NCBI GenBank assembly: GCA_963755755.1
Contig: CAVWLJ010000021.1
Location: 1 to 64,000 of the forward strand
DNA from: DATKNA01 sp963755755
GTDB lineage: Bacteria > Actinomycetota > Actinomycetes > Actinomycetales > Kineosporiaceae
Direction: 5' to 3'
DNA: 64,000 nt
The position numbers and the translations under genes are program-made. The notes under the pieces are model-generated. The model had not been told where the DNA came from. It did not search any database and saw only the letters and a program-made list of their open reading frames with translations. Positions 30,713 to 38,363 of the stretch are shown piece by piece (position 1 is the first letter of the stretch; each line of letters opens with the position of its first letter).

Positions 30713-32821
30713 ATGCCTGCGTTCGCTGCGCGTACTCCTTCGCCCCGTCCACCGCGCGCACGTGGAGGGGCCGCGGGGCGTCGGCCCGTGTCGACACCCC
30801 TGTCCGCGACGGACGTGGTGACCTCGGCCCTGAGCCGGCATGCCGAACAAACCGCATTGGTTGTGGCGGCCGCGGTCGCACCGGCCACGTTCGCGCGCTC
30901 GCTCGGGCCGCGCTCCACCGTCGACCAGGGCATCGTCACCGGTCTGGTGACCGGTCTCACGTATGCCACGACGGTCGCCACGCAGGACGCGCTGACCGCG
31001 CTCGCGTCCGTCGGTGCGCACGGGAACCGGGAGCAGATCCGGCGTCGCGTGCTGCTCGTCGACCTGGCGTCGATCCCCATCGGCCTGGCAGCCGGACGGG
31101 CTCTGACGGTGCGCGACGACGAACGAGCGCTACGCAGTCTGCTCCGCCAGGCAGCCTGGCGCAGCGGGGCCACCGGGCTCGGGGGCGCAGTCTTCCTGGG
31201 CGTCGACGCGGTCGCGAGGCGCCTGAACGCCCGGCTCGGCACCGGCGGCCGGCTGGGCGGATTCCCGCTGGCGCTGCCCGCCGGGCTGCTGGTCGCCGCA
31301 GGCATCGAGTGGCAACGCCGGCGCAACCTGCCGCCGGAGGCGGCCACGGATCCGGATGAGGTCCATCCCCCGTTGCCGGCGTCCCTCGGCCTCGGGCTGG
31401 GTGTCGCCGCGGGACTGGCCGGTCTGGCCCTGGGCGAGGAGCGGCTGGCCTCCGCGGTGGACCACGTGATGTCCCGTTCCGGCGCGGGACCGCAGGGCGC
31501 GTGGCGCCTCGCCGGCCACGCCGCCGTGCTCTCGGGCCTGGGCGCCGTCGGGTGGACGCTGTGGGGCCGGGGAATGGTGCGGGTCGAGTCGGCCGCGCTC
31601 GCGGTGGACGCCGTGCTCGCCGACGAGGCCACCCACCACTGGACGTTGGACAGCGCCAGCGGCAGCCGCAACAGCCTCGTGTCGTGGGAGAGCCTCGGCC
31701 GCGAGGGTCGCCGTCACGTCGTCAGTGCCGCCCACCCCGAGCCGCTCGCCGACCGGCCACCCGGTTTCCCGGACCTCTCCATCCCGACAGTGACCGGACG
31801 GCCGGCTCTCGCGTCGCCCGCGCACGTCTACGTCGGGCTGGACGCGGCGCCCACGGCCGCCGAGCGCGTCGCCCTGGCCCTCGCCGAGATGGACCGTGTG
31901 GGGGCGTGGGACAGGCGACTGCTCATGCTCGTCTCGCCCACGGGGACGGGGTACGTGAACTACGTCGGTGTGGCAGCTGCGGAGTACCTCACGCGCGGGG
32001 ACGTCGCCGTCGTCACGCTGCAGTACTCCAAGCGGCCGTCCCCGCTCTCCCTGGGCAAGATCGACGTCGCTCGCGAGCAGAACCGGCTGCTGTGGTCCCG
32101 CATCGCGGCGCGCGTCCGCGAACTCCCGCCGGACCGGCGCCCCCGGGTTGTGATCTTCGGGGAGAGCCTGGGAGCGCACACCAGCCAGGACGTCTTCCTG
32201 CACTGGGGCACCACCGGGCTGGAGGCCCTGGGGATCGACCGCGCCCTGTGGGTGGGGACGCCGTACTCCAGCGGCTGGATGCAGGAGGTCACCCGCTCCG
32301 GCCGTGACGACACGGACGCCGACCGCGTGGCCGTCGTCAACGACATCGAGCAGTTCCAGGCGCTGCCCCCCGAGCGACGTGCGCACGTGCGCTACGTGCT
32401 GCTCAGCCACGACAACGACGGCGTGACGAAGTTCGGCCCCGATCTGATCCTGCGTGCACCCCGCTGGCTGCGGGAACCTCCCGGCGGCGTCCACGCGGCC
32501 GGGGTCTACAGCCCCCGCGGCGTCCCGGCCTCGATGCGCTGGCGACCGGTGACGACGTTCTTCCAGGTGATGGTCGACATGAAGAACGCGCAGACGCCCG
32601 GCGCCTACCTGGCCAGCCGGCACGACTACCGGCCGGACCTCGTCCGCTTCGTCAACGAGGTGTACGGCCTCGACGCCGACGAGGAGCAGCTGCGCATCGT
32701 CGAGGACGCGGTAGCGCGGAGGGAGCAGGCCCGCGAGGAGCTGCTCAAGGCGGTGCCCGACCAGCGGACGGGCGAACCGAGCCCGACGCCCGGAGCAGCC
32801 GCTCCGCCCACCTCGGACTAG
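30713..32821 (+). CDS. Alpha/beta-hydrolase family membrane protein (Abhydrolase_9 type)
   Basis: Intact 702 residues. The N-terminal third carries several hydrophobic segments (about residues 45-280, for example LPAGLLVAAGIEWQ and LGLGLGVAAGLAGLALG). A soluble hydrolase domain from about residue 360 has the nucleophile elbow VIFGESLGAHTS with Ser485. TGYVNYVGVAAAEYLTRGDVA precedes it and LLSHDNDGVTKFGPDLI may supply the acidic residue. The family is common in actinobacteria and has no settled function. ATG 30713 has GGAGAG upstream. The next gene starts 11 bases downstream. Confidence 0.85.
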   Translation: MPAFAARTPSPRPPRARGGAAGRRPVSTPLSATDVVTSALSRHAEQTALVVAAAVAPATFARSLGPRSTVDQGIVTGLVTGLTYATTVATQDALTALASVGAHGNREQIRRRVLLVDLASIPIGLAAGRALTVRDDERALRSLLRQAAWRSGATGLGGAVFLGVDAVARRLNARLGTGGRLGGFPLALPAGLLVAAGIEWQRRRNLPPEAATDPDEVHPPLPASLGLGLGVAAGLAGLALGEERLASAVDHVMSRSGAGPQGAWRLAGHAAVLSGLGAVGWTLWGRGMVRVESAALAVDAVLADEATHHWTLDSASGSRNSLVSWESLGREGRRHVVSAAHPEPLADRPPGFPDLSIPTVTGRPALASPAHVYVGLDAAPTAAERVALALAEMDRVGAWDRRLLMLVSPTGTGYVNYVGVAAAEYLTRGDVAVVTLQYSKRPSPLSLGKIDVAREQNRLLWSRIAARVRELPPDRRPRVVIFGESLGAHTSQDVFLHWGTTGLEALGIDRALWVGTPYSSGWMQEVTRSGRDDTDADRVAVVNDIEQFQALPPERRAHVRYVLLSHDNDGVTKFGPDLILRAPRWLREPPGGVHAAGVYSPRGVPASMRWRPVTTFFQVMVDMKNAQTPGAYLASRHDYRPDLVRFVNEVYGLDADEEQLRIVEDAVARREQAREELLKAVPDQRTGEPSPTPGAAAPPTSD

Positions 32822-32832
32822 GAGCCCCCGGC

Positions 32833-33138
32833 ATGCTCAGCGGGGACGAGGAGCACGAGCTGGCCTTGCTCGAGGAGTCCCTCGGTGAGTCGGGGTGGCG
32901 GCGCTTCCGGCGCGCGGTGGACGGCCCCGTGTGGCGGCACCGGTGGCAGCTGCGTCTGCTGCTCGCCTTCGGGGTCCTGGTCACGATCTGCGGCGCGGTC
33001 ACGGGTTCGGGCGACCTGCTCGACCAGGGCCTGCTGGTCACCACGATCGTGGTCGCCTACTGGGGCGTCATGCTGTCGCGCCGACAGCCCGGCAGGCCGG
33101 CTCGCCGGAGGCCCGGCCACTCCTCCCGCGGGTGGTGA
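32833..33138 (+). CDS. Small two-helix membrane protein (DUF3040-like)
   Basis: Intact 101 residues. Starts MLSGDEEHELALLEESLGES, resembling the acidic N terminus of DUF3040 proteins. Two hydrophobic helices follow (WQLRLLLAFGVLVTICGAV and DQGLLVTTIVVAYWGVML), then a short Arg-rich tail. It is likely cotranscribed with the hydrolase gene, whose stop is 11 bases upstream. The family call is tentative. Confidence 0.6.
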   Translation: MLSGDEEHELALLEESLGESGWRRFRRAVDGPVWRHRWQLRLLLAFGVLVTICGAVTGSGDLLDQGLLVTTIVVAYWGVMLSRRQPGRPARRRPGHSSRGW

Positions 33139-33142
33139 CGCA

Positions 33143-33181
33143 CGGACGCCGAGCCCCCCAGCACGGGAGGCTCGGCGTCCG
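33143..33181. terminator. Bidirectional hairpin terminator
   Basis: The arms CGGACGCCGAGCC (33143-33155) and GGCTCGGCGTCCG (33169-33181) pair perfectly over 13 bases with a 13-base loop. The hairpin sits exactly between the ends of two convergent genes (33138 and 33187). Confidence 0.75.
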
Positions 33182-33186
33182 CTTGC

Positions 33187-33507
33187 TCAGCTGCCCAGGA
33201 TCTTCGTCTTCTGCTGGGCGAACTCCTCGTCGGTGAGGATGCCCTGGGTGTGCAGCTCTCCGAGCTGCTGCAGCTGCGCGAACTTGTCGTTCATGTCGGG
33301 CGCGGGCGGCGGCGGCGGGGGCGGCGCGTAGGCAGCCGGCGGCGGGGGCGGCGGCGCCTCCTGCTGCTGAGCCGCCTCGGCGTCGTAGGCGCTCTGGTCC
33401 TTCGCGGCCCAACGGCCCGCCTGACGCCGCGACACCCGGTTGGAGACGGAGGTCGCGGTCCCCGCGATCACTGCGGTGCGCGCGACGCCACGGATCAGAC
33501 CCGGCAT
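33187..33507 (-). CDS. SHOCT-domain protein
   Basis: Intact 106 residues. The N terminus MPGLIRGVARTAVIAGTATS is mildly hydrophobic, followed by an alanine and polyproline linker (Pro-rich, about residues 48-68). The last 35 residues form a SHOCT domain: FAQLQQLGELHTQGILTDEE followed by FAQQKTKILGS. SHOCT domains are short helical oligomerisation modules common at actinobacterial C termini. It starts 5 bases after the upstream DUF6325-like stop, so the two are cotranscribed. Confidence 0.85.
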   Translation of the reverse strand: MPGLIRGVARTAVIAGTATSVSNRVSRRQAGRWAAKDQSAYDAEAAQQQEAPPPPPPAAYAPPPPPPPAPDMNDKFAQLQQLGELHTQGILTDEEFAQQKTKILGS

Positions 33508-33511
33508 GTCC

Positions 33512-34014
33512 TCAGCCCTCCGTCGTGGCGTCGGCCGGCGGGAGCGACGCCTGCGCTTCGACCGCGTCGAGCGCCTCCAGCAGCACGGGCGCCGGGATGC
33601 GTGCTCCGGCCACGACGCGCGCGCCGCCGCGCATGAGTGCGGTGGCCAGTGGCGCCGCCCAGGTGTTCTCGTACACGATGATCGCCGCGGCGCTCCCGGC
33701 CTCCAGCGCCTCCGCCACCTGGTCGAAGTCCTCCTGCCCGAGCAGGCCCGACCGGACGCCCCCGCGAAGACGGCCAGGCCGCGGCTCCCGTCACGGTCGA
33801 TCTCGCCCAGGTCGATGGAGAGCACGCTGCCGTCGTCCCGCTTCTTCACGAAGACCAGGTCGAGGACGCGGATGATGCCGCGGTCGACGAGGTCGACGAG
33901 CAGGGGCAGCCCCTCCCCCGTCATGTGGGCACCGGGGAACTCCACGACGAGGAAATCGACCGGGCCGAACTGAACGTCGGTGCGCGAGTTCTCACCCTGC
34001 ATCTTCACTACCAT
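33512..34014 (-). CDS. DUF6325-like protein, frameshifted
   Basis: About 165 residues. Starts at ATG 34014 with AGGAGG five bases upstream. QFGPVDFLVVEFPGAHMTGE, LVDLVDRGIIRVLDLVFVKK and AAAIIVYENTWAAPLATALM are features I associate with the DUF6325 (DUF1269-like) family, usually found next to a SHOCT protein in actinobacteria. One frameshift lies near 33755-33765. Function unknown; probably stress-linked by its setting. It is divergent from the Ser-rich lipoprotein gene, with a MalT-box-like dyad in the gap. Confidence 0.72.
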
Positions 34015-34068
34015 GTGCTCCTCCTGAACGGTCTCGAGTCACCGTCCCCGACGCGGGCGGTGCGCGGC

Positions 34069-34085
34069 GTCACCCCTCCGGGATG
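34069..34085. promoter_or_regulatory. MalT-box-like dyad in divergent gap 34015-34193
   Basis: TCACCCC-TCC-GGGATGA, 55 bases upstream of the DUF6325-like start (minus strand) and 108 bases before the lipoprotein start. Confidence 0.45.
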
Positions 34086-34141
34086 AGCCGGTCGGCCAGG
34101 TGGCGTCGCCGGCTGGGGACGCCGCATACGAGACGTCGGCG

Positions 34142-34158
34142 TCATCCGCGCGGGAGGA
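34142..34158. promoter_or_regulatory. MalT-box-like dyad upstream of the lipoprotein gene
   Basis: TCATCCG-CGC-GGGAGGA, 35 bases before ATG 34194. It carries the GGGAGGA half-site, the G variant allowed in MalT boxes. A half-site GGGATGA also overlaps the start codon at 34191-34197. With 34069-34085 this gap holds two full sites about 73 bases apart. Confidence 0.45.
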
Positions 34159-34193
34159 CGGAGCCTCCCGGCACCCTCGCGAACCATGGTGGG

Positions 34194-34718
34194 ATGACGA
34201 TCGCGACAGGCCCGGCCGCGCGCAGGAGGCGCGGCACCACCGTCACCGTGCTCGCCGCGTTGGGTGTGATCGCACTCGGCGGCTGCTCGTCCACGTCCTC
34301 CTCCTCGTCGGCGGCCTCGTCCGCCGCCTCGTCCTCGTCCTCGTCGTCCGCCTCGTCGTCCGCCTCGTCCTCGTCCGCCCAGAGCTCGGCTCAGGGCGAC
34401 GTCTGCGCGCAGCTGGAGGGCGTGGCCTCGTCGATACGGAACCTGGGCGACACGACCATCAGCGGGAACGGGCTGGCCGCTCTGCGGGACTCGTTGCAGC
34501 AGGTGCAGGCCCAGCTCGACCAGCTGGGGAACGAGGTGAACAGCCAGGTGCAGCCGCAGGTCGCAGCCGTGAAGAACCAGCTCCAGCAGCTGCGGACGGC
34601 GCTCGAGGCCGTCCGGAACGATGCGAGCGCCGCGAACCTCGCGGCCGCACGGACGGCTCTGCAGGCTCTGCAGTCCACGGTCACGGCCCTGGCCGCAGCT
34701 GTCGGCCCGAGCTGCTGA
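34194..34718 (+). CDS. Serine-rich lipoprotein with coiled-coil-like domain
   Basis: Intact 174-residue protein. Signal sequence TVTVLAALGVIALGGCSS contains a lipobox with the acylated Cys. About 40 residues of mostly Ser and Ala follow, a flexible wall-spanning linker. The C-terminal about 100 residues are helical, with LQQVQAQLDQLGNEVNSQVQ and AAVKNQLQQLRTALEAVRND in heptad-like order, ending in Gly-Pro-Ser-Cys. Two cysteines could form a disulfide. I do not recognise a function. The start ATG overlaps a GGGATGA half-site; an upstream start would include arginine-rich non-signal sequence. Confidence 0.78.
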   Translation: MTIATGPAARRRRGTTVTVLAALGVIALGGCSSTSSSSSAASSAASSSSSSSASSSASSSSAQSSAQGDVCAQLEGVASSIRNLGDTTISGNGLAALRDSLQQVQAQLDQLGNEVNSQVQPQVAAVKNQLQQLRTALEAVRNDASAANLAAARTALQALQSTVTALAAAVGPSC

Positions 34719-34722
34719 GGCG

Positions 34723-34749
34723 GAACCTCATCCGTGCGGAATGAGGTTC
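34723..34749. terminator. Hairpin after the lipoprotein gene with MalT-box-like core
   Basis: GAACCTCAT and ATGAGGTTC pair across CCGTGCGGA, with inner CCG/CGG also pairing. It begins 5 bases after the lipoprotein stop and ends 79 bases before the next start. Like the hairpin at 90-124 it contains CCTCAT...ATGAGG, so its role as terminator or operator is not settled. Confidence 0.5.
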
Positions 34750-34827
34750 TCGGCCTGCGGCTCACGACACTGATGACCACATCAGCCAGACGGCACGCAG
34801 CCAGACGGCACGAGAGAGGGACAAGTC

Positions 34828-35217
34828 ATGTCGTTCGGTGACATCGTGTGGTTCATCTTCATCAGCTTCGCCTTCGTGGCGTACCTGATGGTGTTGTTCA
34901 CGATCCTGGGAGACCTCTTCCGGGATCACGGGACGTCCGGCTTGGTGAAGGCGGTCTGGGTCATCGCCCTGATCGTGTTCCCGTTCCTGACCGCGTTCAT
35001 CTACATCATCGCCCGCGGTCGCGGCATGGCCGAGCGGCGAGCCGCCGAGGCCGCGCAGATGCGCCAGGAGACCGACACCTACATCCGCGAGGTGGCCGCG
35101 CAGCAGGCACCCTCGATGACGCCGGCGGACCAGATCGCGCAGGCGCAGAAGATGCTCACCCAGGGCGTCATCTCGCAGCCGGAGTACGACCAGCTGAAGG
35201 CGAAGGCGCTCGCCTGA
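34828..35217 (+). CDS. PLDc_N-type membrane protein with SHOCT domain
   Basis: Intact 129 residues. Two membrane helices (IVWFIFISFAFVAYLMVLFT and VWVIALIVFPFLTAFIYIIA) match the phospholipase-D N-terminal (PLDc_N) module, including the inter-helix segment and the RGRGMAERR exit. A helical linker leads to a SHOCT domain: DQIAQAQKMLTQGVISQPEY and DQLKAKAL at the end. No nuclease domain is present. Such stand-alone proteins are common in actinobacteria and presumed to be membrane scaffolds. Probably monocistronic; a strong terminator follows. Confidence 0.85.
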   Translation: MSFGDIVWFIFISFAFVAYLMVLFTILGDLFRDHGTSGLVKAVWVIALIVFPFLTAFIYIIARGRGMAERRAAEAAQMRQETDTYIREVAAQQAPSMTPADQIAQAQKMLTQGVISQPEYDQLKAKALA

Positions 35218-35237
35218 CCCCAGCCGTCGCCAAGGCG

Positions 35238-35280
35238 GCGACGTCCCCGGATCACGACACCCGTGATCCGGGGACGTCGC
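35238..35280. terminator. Strong bidirectional hairpin terminator
   Basis: Nineteen-base perfect arms (GCGACGTCCCCGGATCACG and its complement) with an ACACC loop lie between the convergent ends at 35217 and 35285. No long T-tract, as usual in this genome. Confidence 0.85.
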
Positions 35281-35284
35281 GCGG

Positions 35285-35917
35285 TCAGGCCTGAGCCAGC
35301 ACGGAGCTGAACCGTGCCAGCTCGGCGTCGTCGGCCCGAGCGAGTGTCGACCCCAGGCCGACGGCGAGCGCGCCGGCGCCGATCCAGGCCGGCGCCTGCG
35401 CCATCGAGATGCCCCCCGTGGGCACGCAGGCCAGGTGCGGCAGCGCCGCCAGCAGGTCCTTGAGGGATCCGGGTGTCCACAGCGACGCCGGGAAGATCTT
35501 CACTGCGGCGGCCCCCGCGCGTGCGGCCGTCAGCATCTCGCTCGGCGTCGCGCAGCCGGGTACGGCCGCGAGACCCGCGTCGCGCACCGCGGCGACGACG
35601 TCCGGGTCGAAGACCGGGGAGAGGACGAAGCTCGCGCCGCGCCGGGCGGCCTCCCGCGCCGACGCAACGTCGAGCACGGTGCCGGCGCCGATCGCGACCT
35701 CGCCGCGGTCACGGGTCAGGGTGGCGAGGTCGGCGACGACGTCCAGCGCGCCGGGGGTCGTCAGGGAGACCTCGACGAGCCGGACGCCGGCTGCGAGCAG
35801 CCGCTCGGCGACGAGCCGCGCCTCCTCCGGACCGCTCTCCCGGACGATCCCGATGAAGCGCTGCTCGTGCAGCCGGCGCCGCAGTCCGGCGGCAGGGTCG
35901 TTCTCATCGGTCCACAT
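35285..35917 (-). CDS. eda: KDPG/KHG aldolase
   Basis: Intact 210 residues. Cleaves 2-keto-3-deoxy-6-phosphogluconate to pyruvate and glyceraldehyde-3-phosphate. Family marks are the N-terminal FIGIVRESGPEEARLVAERL, GAGTVLDVASAREAARRGAS, the PGCATPSE loop, Schiff-base Lys in AAAVKIFPAS and CVPTGGIS near the phosphate site. Its start overlaps the upstream PfkB kinase gene by 14 bases, so the two act as an operon converting 2-keto-3-deoxy sugar acids. Confidence 0.92.
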   Translation of the reverse strand: MWTDENDPAAGLRRRLHEQRFIGIVRESGPEEARLVAERLLAAGVRLVEVSLTTPGALDVVADLATLTRDRGEVAIGAGTVLDVASAREAARRGASFVLSPVFDPDVVAAVRDAGLAAVPGCATPSEMLTAARAGAAAVKIFPASLWTPGSLKDLLAALPHLACVPTGGISMAQAPAWIGAGALAVGLGSTLARADDAELARFSSVLAQA

Positions 35918-36857
35918 CAGGTCCGTCCTCTCCGTGCACTCCGCTCAGCAGGTCGCGTTCCCTCGCCGTGGGAAGTCCGGGGAGATCGGCCCGGGTGGCG
36001 ACCACCAGCGACGCCACGGTGACCGCCTCCCGGAGCGCGGCCTCCACCGGAAGGCCGCGCAGCATCGCGGAGATCCACCCGGCGTCGAAGGCGTCACCGG
36101 CGCCCACCGGGTCGACGACCGGCACGGCGCGGGCGGGCATCCGGACCGGCCCGTCCGCGGTGAACGCCACCGCGCCGCGGGCGCCGTTCTTGACGACGAC
36201 GGTCCGGAGCCGCCCGCGCAGCAGGGCCGCGGGGTCGCCGAGACCGAGCAGCTCGACCTCGGCGTCCCCCAGCAGCAGGGTGTCGATCCGGTCCAGGTGG
36301 TCGCGCACGAGACGGGCCCAGCGTTCCACCGCCGCCAGCCTTAGCCGGACGTTGGGGTCGAGCACGACGTGGGTACCGGCATCGGCCGCGAGCTCGAGCA
36401 GCCTCTCGACGCACGCCGCGGTCCGGGCCGAGAGCATCGACGTGATGCCGGTGACGACGACGACCCGGGCCGCGGCGACCAGTGCCGGGTCCAGGTCCTC
36501 GGGGCCGAGCGCCGCCCCGGCGCTCTCGCGCCGGTGGTAGTTCACGGTCACCGGCCGGCCGGGCGGAGTGTCGCGCAGGATCAGTCCCGTGGGCCGGTCC
36601 GGGTCGACCCGGACCGCGCCGACGTCGACGCCCTCGGCACGCAGCGTCTCGACCACCCAGCGACCGGCCGCGTCCGCACCGACCCGGCCGCAGAACGCCG
36701 TCGCGTGCCCGAGCCGGGCCAGAGCGATGGCCACGTTGCTCTCCGCTCCCGCCACGCTGCGGACGAACCGGTCGGCCGCGGCCAGCGGCACGTCGTCGGC
36801 GGCGAGCAGCAGCGCGCACGCCTCCCCGACGGCGAGCACCTCGGGGGCGTCGATCAT
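35904..36857 (-). CDS. kdgK: PfkB-family sugar kinase, likely 2-keto-3-deoxygluconate kinase
   Basis: Intact 317 residues. The PfkB signatures are VAGAESNVAIALARLGHATA near the N terminus and DPVGAGDAFDAGWISAMLRG with the catalytic Asp in GAGDAF. NYHRRESAGAALGPEDLD matches the substrate lid of KDG kinases. Pairing with KDPG aldolase supports KDG as substrate. Its start is about 175 bases from a perfect operator and the divergent ROK regulator, so both arms are probably regulated together. Confidence 0.85.
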   Translation of the reverse strand: MIDAPEVLAVGEACALLLAADDVPLAAADRFVRSVAGAESNVAIALARLGHATAFCGRVGADAAGRWVVETLRAEGVDVGAVRVDPDRPTGLILRDTPPGRPVTVNYHRRESAGAALGPEDLDPALVAAARVVVVTGITSMLSARTAACVERLLELAADAGTHVVLDPNVRLRLAAVERWARLVRDHLDRIDTLLLGDAEVELLGLGDPAALLRGRLRTVVVKNGARGAVAFTADGPVRMPARAVPVVDPVGAGDAFDAGWISAMLRGLPVEAALREAVTVASLVVATRADLPGLPTARERDLLSGVHGEDGPDVDR

Positions 36858-37033
36858 GCCGCGAACCGGCGCCGCGCGACGAGGTCCCGGTGCGGGCGTT
36901 CCGGCATCCCCGCAGGGTAGCTCGGGTCCGGGCGGGCCCGGCGTCGTCCATCACAGTTCGGACTCAGCCAGGAGGAGCCGGGCGCGGGCTATTGACGGCC
37001 CGATCCGCGCGCCTCTACTGTCCGGAAGCGATC

Positions 37034-37052
37034 GTTCGTAACCCTTACGAAC
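37034..37052. promoter_or_regulatory. Perfect operator palindrome for the ROK regulator
   Basis: GTTCGTAACCCTTACGAAC is an exact 8-3-8 inverted repeat, AT-richer than its surroundings, 29 bases before the ROK start and inside the divergent gap to kdgK. Position and form fit autoregulation by the ROK protein. Confidence 0.75.
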
Positions 37053-37081
37053 TACCAGTGGCGCGTCGGTGAGGAGGTGCC

Positions 37082-38363
37082 GTGGACCTCGTCAGCACCA
37101 CCGACCTGGGCGCCAGGAACGCCCGCCGGATCGCCGAGGCGATCCTCGACGGCGGCGCGGTCTCGCGCGCCCAGCTCGCGCGGAGAACCGGGCTCTCCAA
37201 GCCGACCGTCTCGCTCGCGATCGCCGCCCTGGAGAGCAGCGGCCTGGTGCGCGAGGTCGGCCGGACGAGTGGCCACCCCGGGGCGAGCGCCGTGCTGTAC
37301 GACGTCGCGCCGGAGGCCGGCACGGTGCTCGCGATCGACGTGGGGCGGCGCCTGGTGCGGGCCTGCGTCACGGACCTCGCCGGGCGACGGCTCGCGGAGC
37401 GGACCGAGCCGACCCGCGGGACCGGCGCCGCAGTGCTCGCCCGCCAGCTCGTTCACCCTCGCCGGCGATCTGGTCGCCGCCTCGGGTGTGCCGGCCGGCA
37501 GCCTGACGGCCGCGACCCTCGGCGTCCCGGGCGTGGTGGCTCCGGACGGCGACCGCGTGCGCCTGGCCCGCAGCCTGCCGGGCCTCCAGCGCGGTGAGCC
37601 GGTTGCGGCGCTGCGCGACGCGCTCGGGGTGCAGGTGCAGCTGGCCAACGACGTGAACCTCGCCGCCACCGCGGAGCTCGCCTTCGGCCACGGCCGCCGG
37701 GCACCCGATTTCGCGTTCATGTCCGTCGGCACCGGCGTCGGGCTGGCGCTGGTGCTCGACGGCCGGCTCCGTTCCGGTGCCACCCGGTCCGCCGGCGAGA
37801 TCGGCTACCTGCCCCTGCAGCCGTCTCCGGCTCCCCCGGATCCCGCGCCCGCGCGAAGCCGGCGTCCTGCGCCCCCCGTGCTCGAGGAGGTGGCAGCCGC
37901 GGCCGGGGTGGTCTCGGCCGCCCGGCGGCTCGGCCTCCGCGCGTCGACCGCACAGGCCGTGTTCGAGCTGGCCCGCGCCGGCGACGCCCGCGCCCTGCAG
38001 GTCGCGCGCGAGCAGGCCGCGCACCTGGCCCTCGGAGTGGTCGCGGTCAGCGCGGTGGTGGACCCCGGGCTGGTCGTCGTCAGCGGCGGTCTCGGCATCG
38101 GCGCCGCCGACGTCCTGCTGCCGTTGCTCGACGACGCCGTGCGCCGGCTCGGCCCACTGCGCCCCACCCTGGTCGTGAGCGAGCTCGGCGACCACGCGGT
38201 GCTGGACGGCGCGGTCGTGGCCGCCCTCGAATCGGCTCGCGAGCAGGTGCTCGGCCGGGCCACCGGACACCACACCAGCGGTTCCCCCGGCCCCTTCACG
38301 GGCCGGCAGCAGCTCGTCCCTTCCCTTCCTTTCCCCGCCGCGAGTCGCATGGAGGCGTTATGA
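37082..38363 (+). CDS. ROK-family transcriptional regulator
   Basis: About 425 residues. GTG 37082 has GAGGAGG five bases upstream. A winged HTH at residues 15-65 (AILDGGAVSRAQLARRTGLS, then KPTVSLAIAALESSGLVREV) precedes the sugar-kinase-like ROK domain (TVLAIDVGRRLVRACVTDLA, NDVNLAATAE, FMSVGTGVGLALVLDG). The ROK zinc motif is absent: AGEIGYLPLQPSP replaces the usual EIGH...CxCGxxGC pattern, so catalytic activity is unlikely. One frameshift near 37445. The stop overlaps the next gene by four bases (ATGA), coupling it to the transporter it probably controls. Confidence 0.87.

Noticed and set aside
34299..34390. Serine/alanine codon-rich tract suspected as low-complexity error
   Set aside because: The frame stays open across it and continues into a regular coiled-coil-like domain, so it is a genuine lipoprotein linker.
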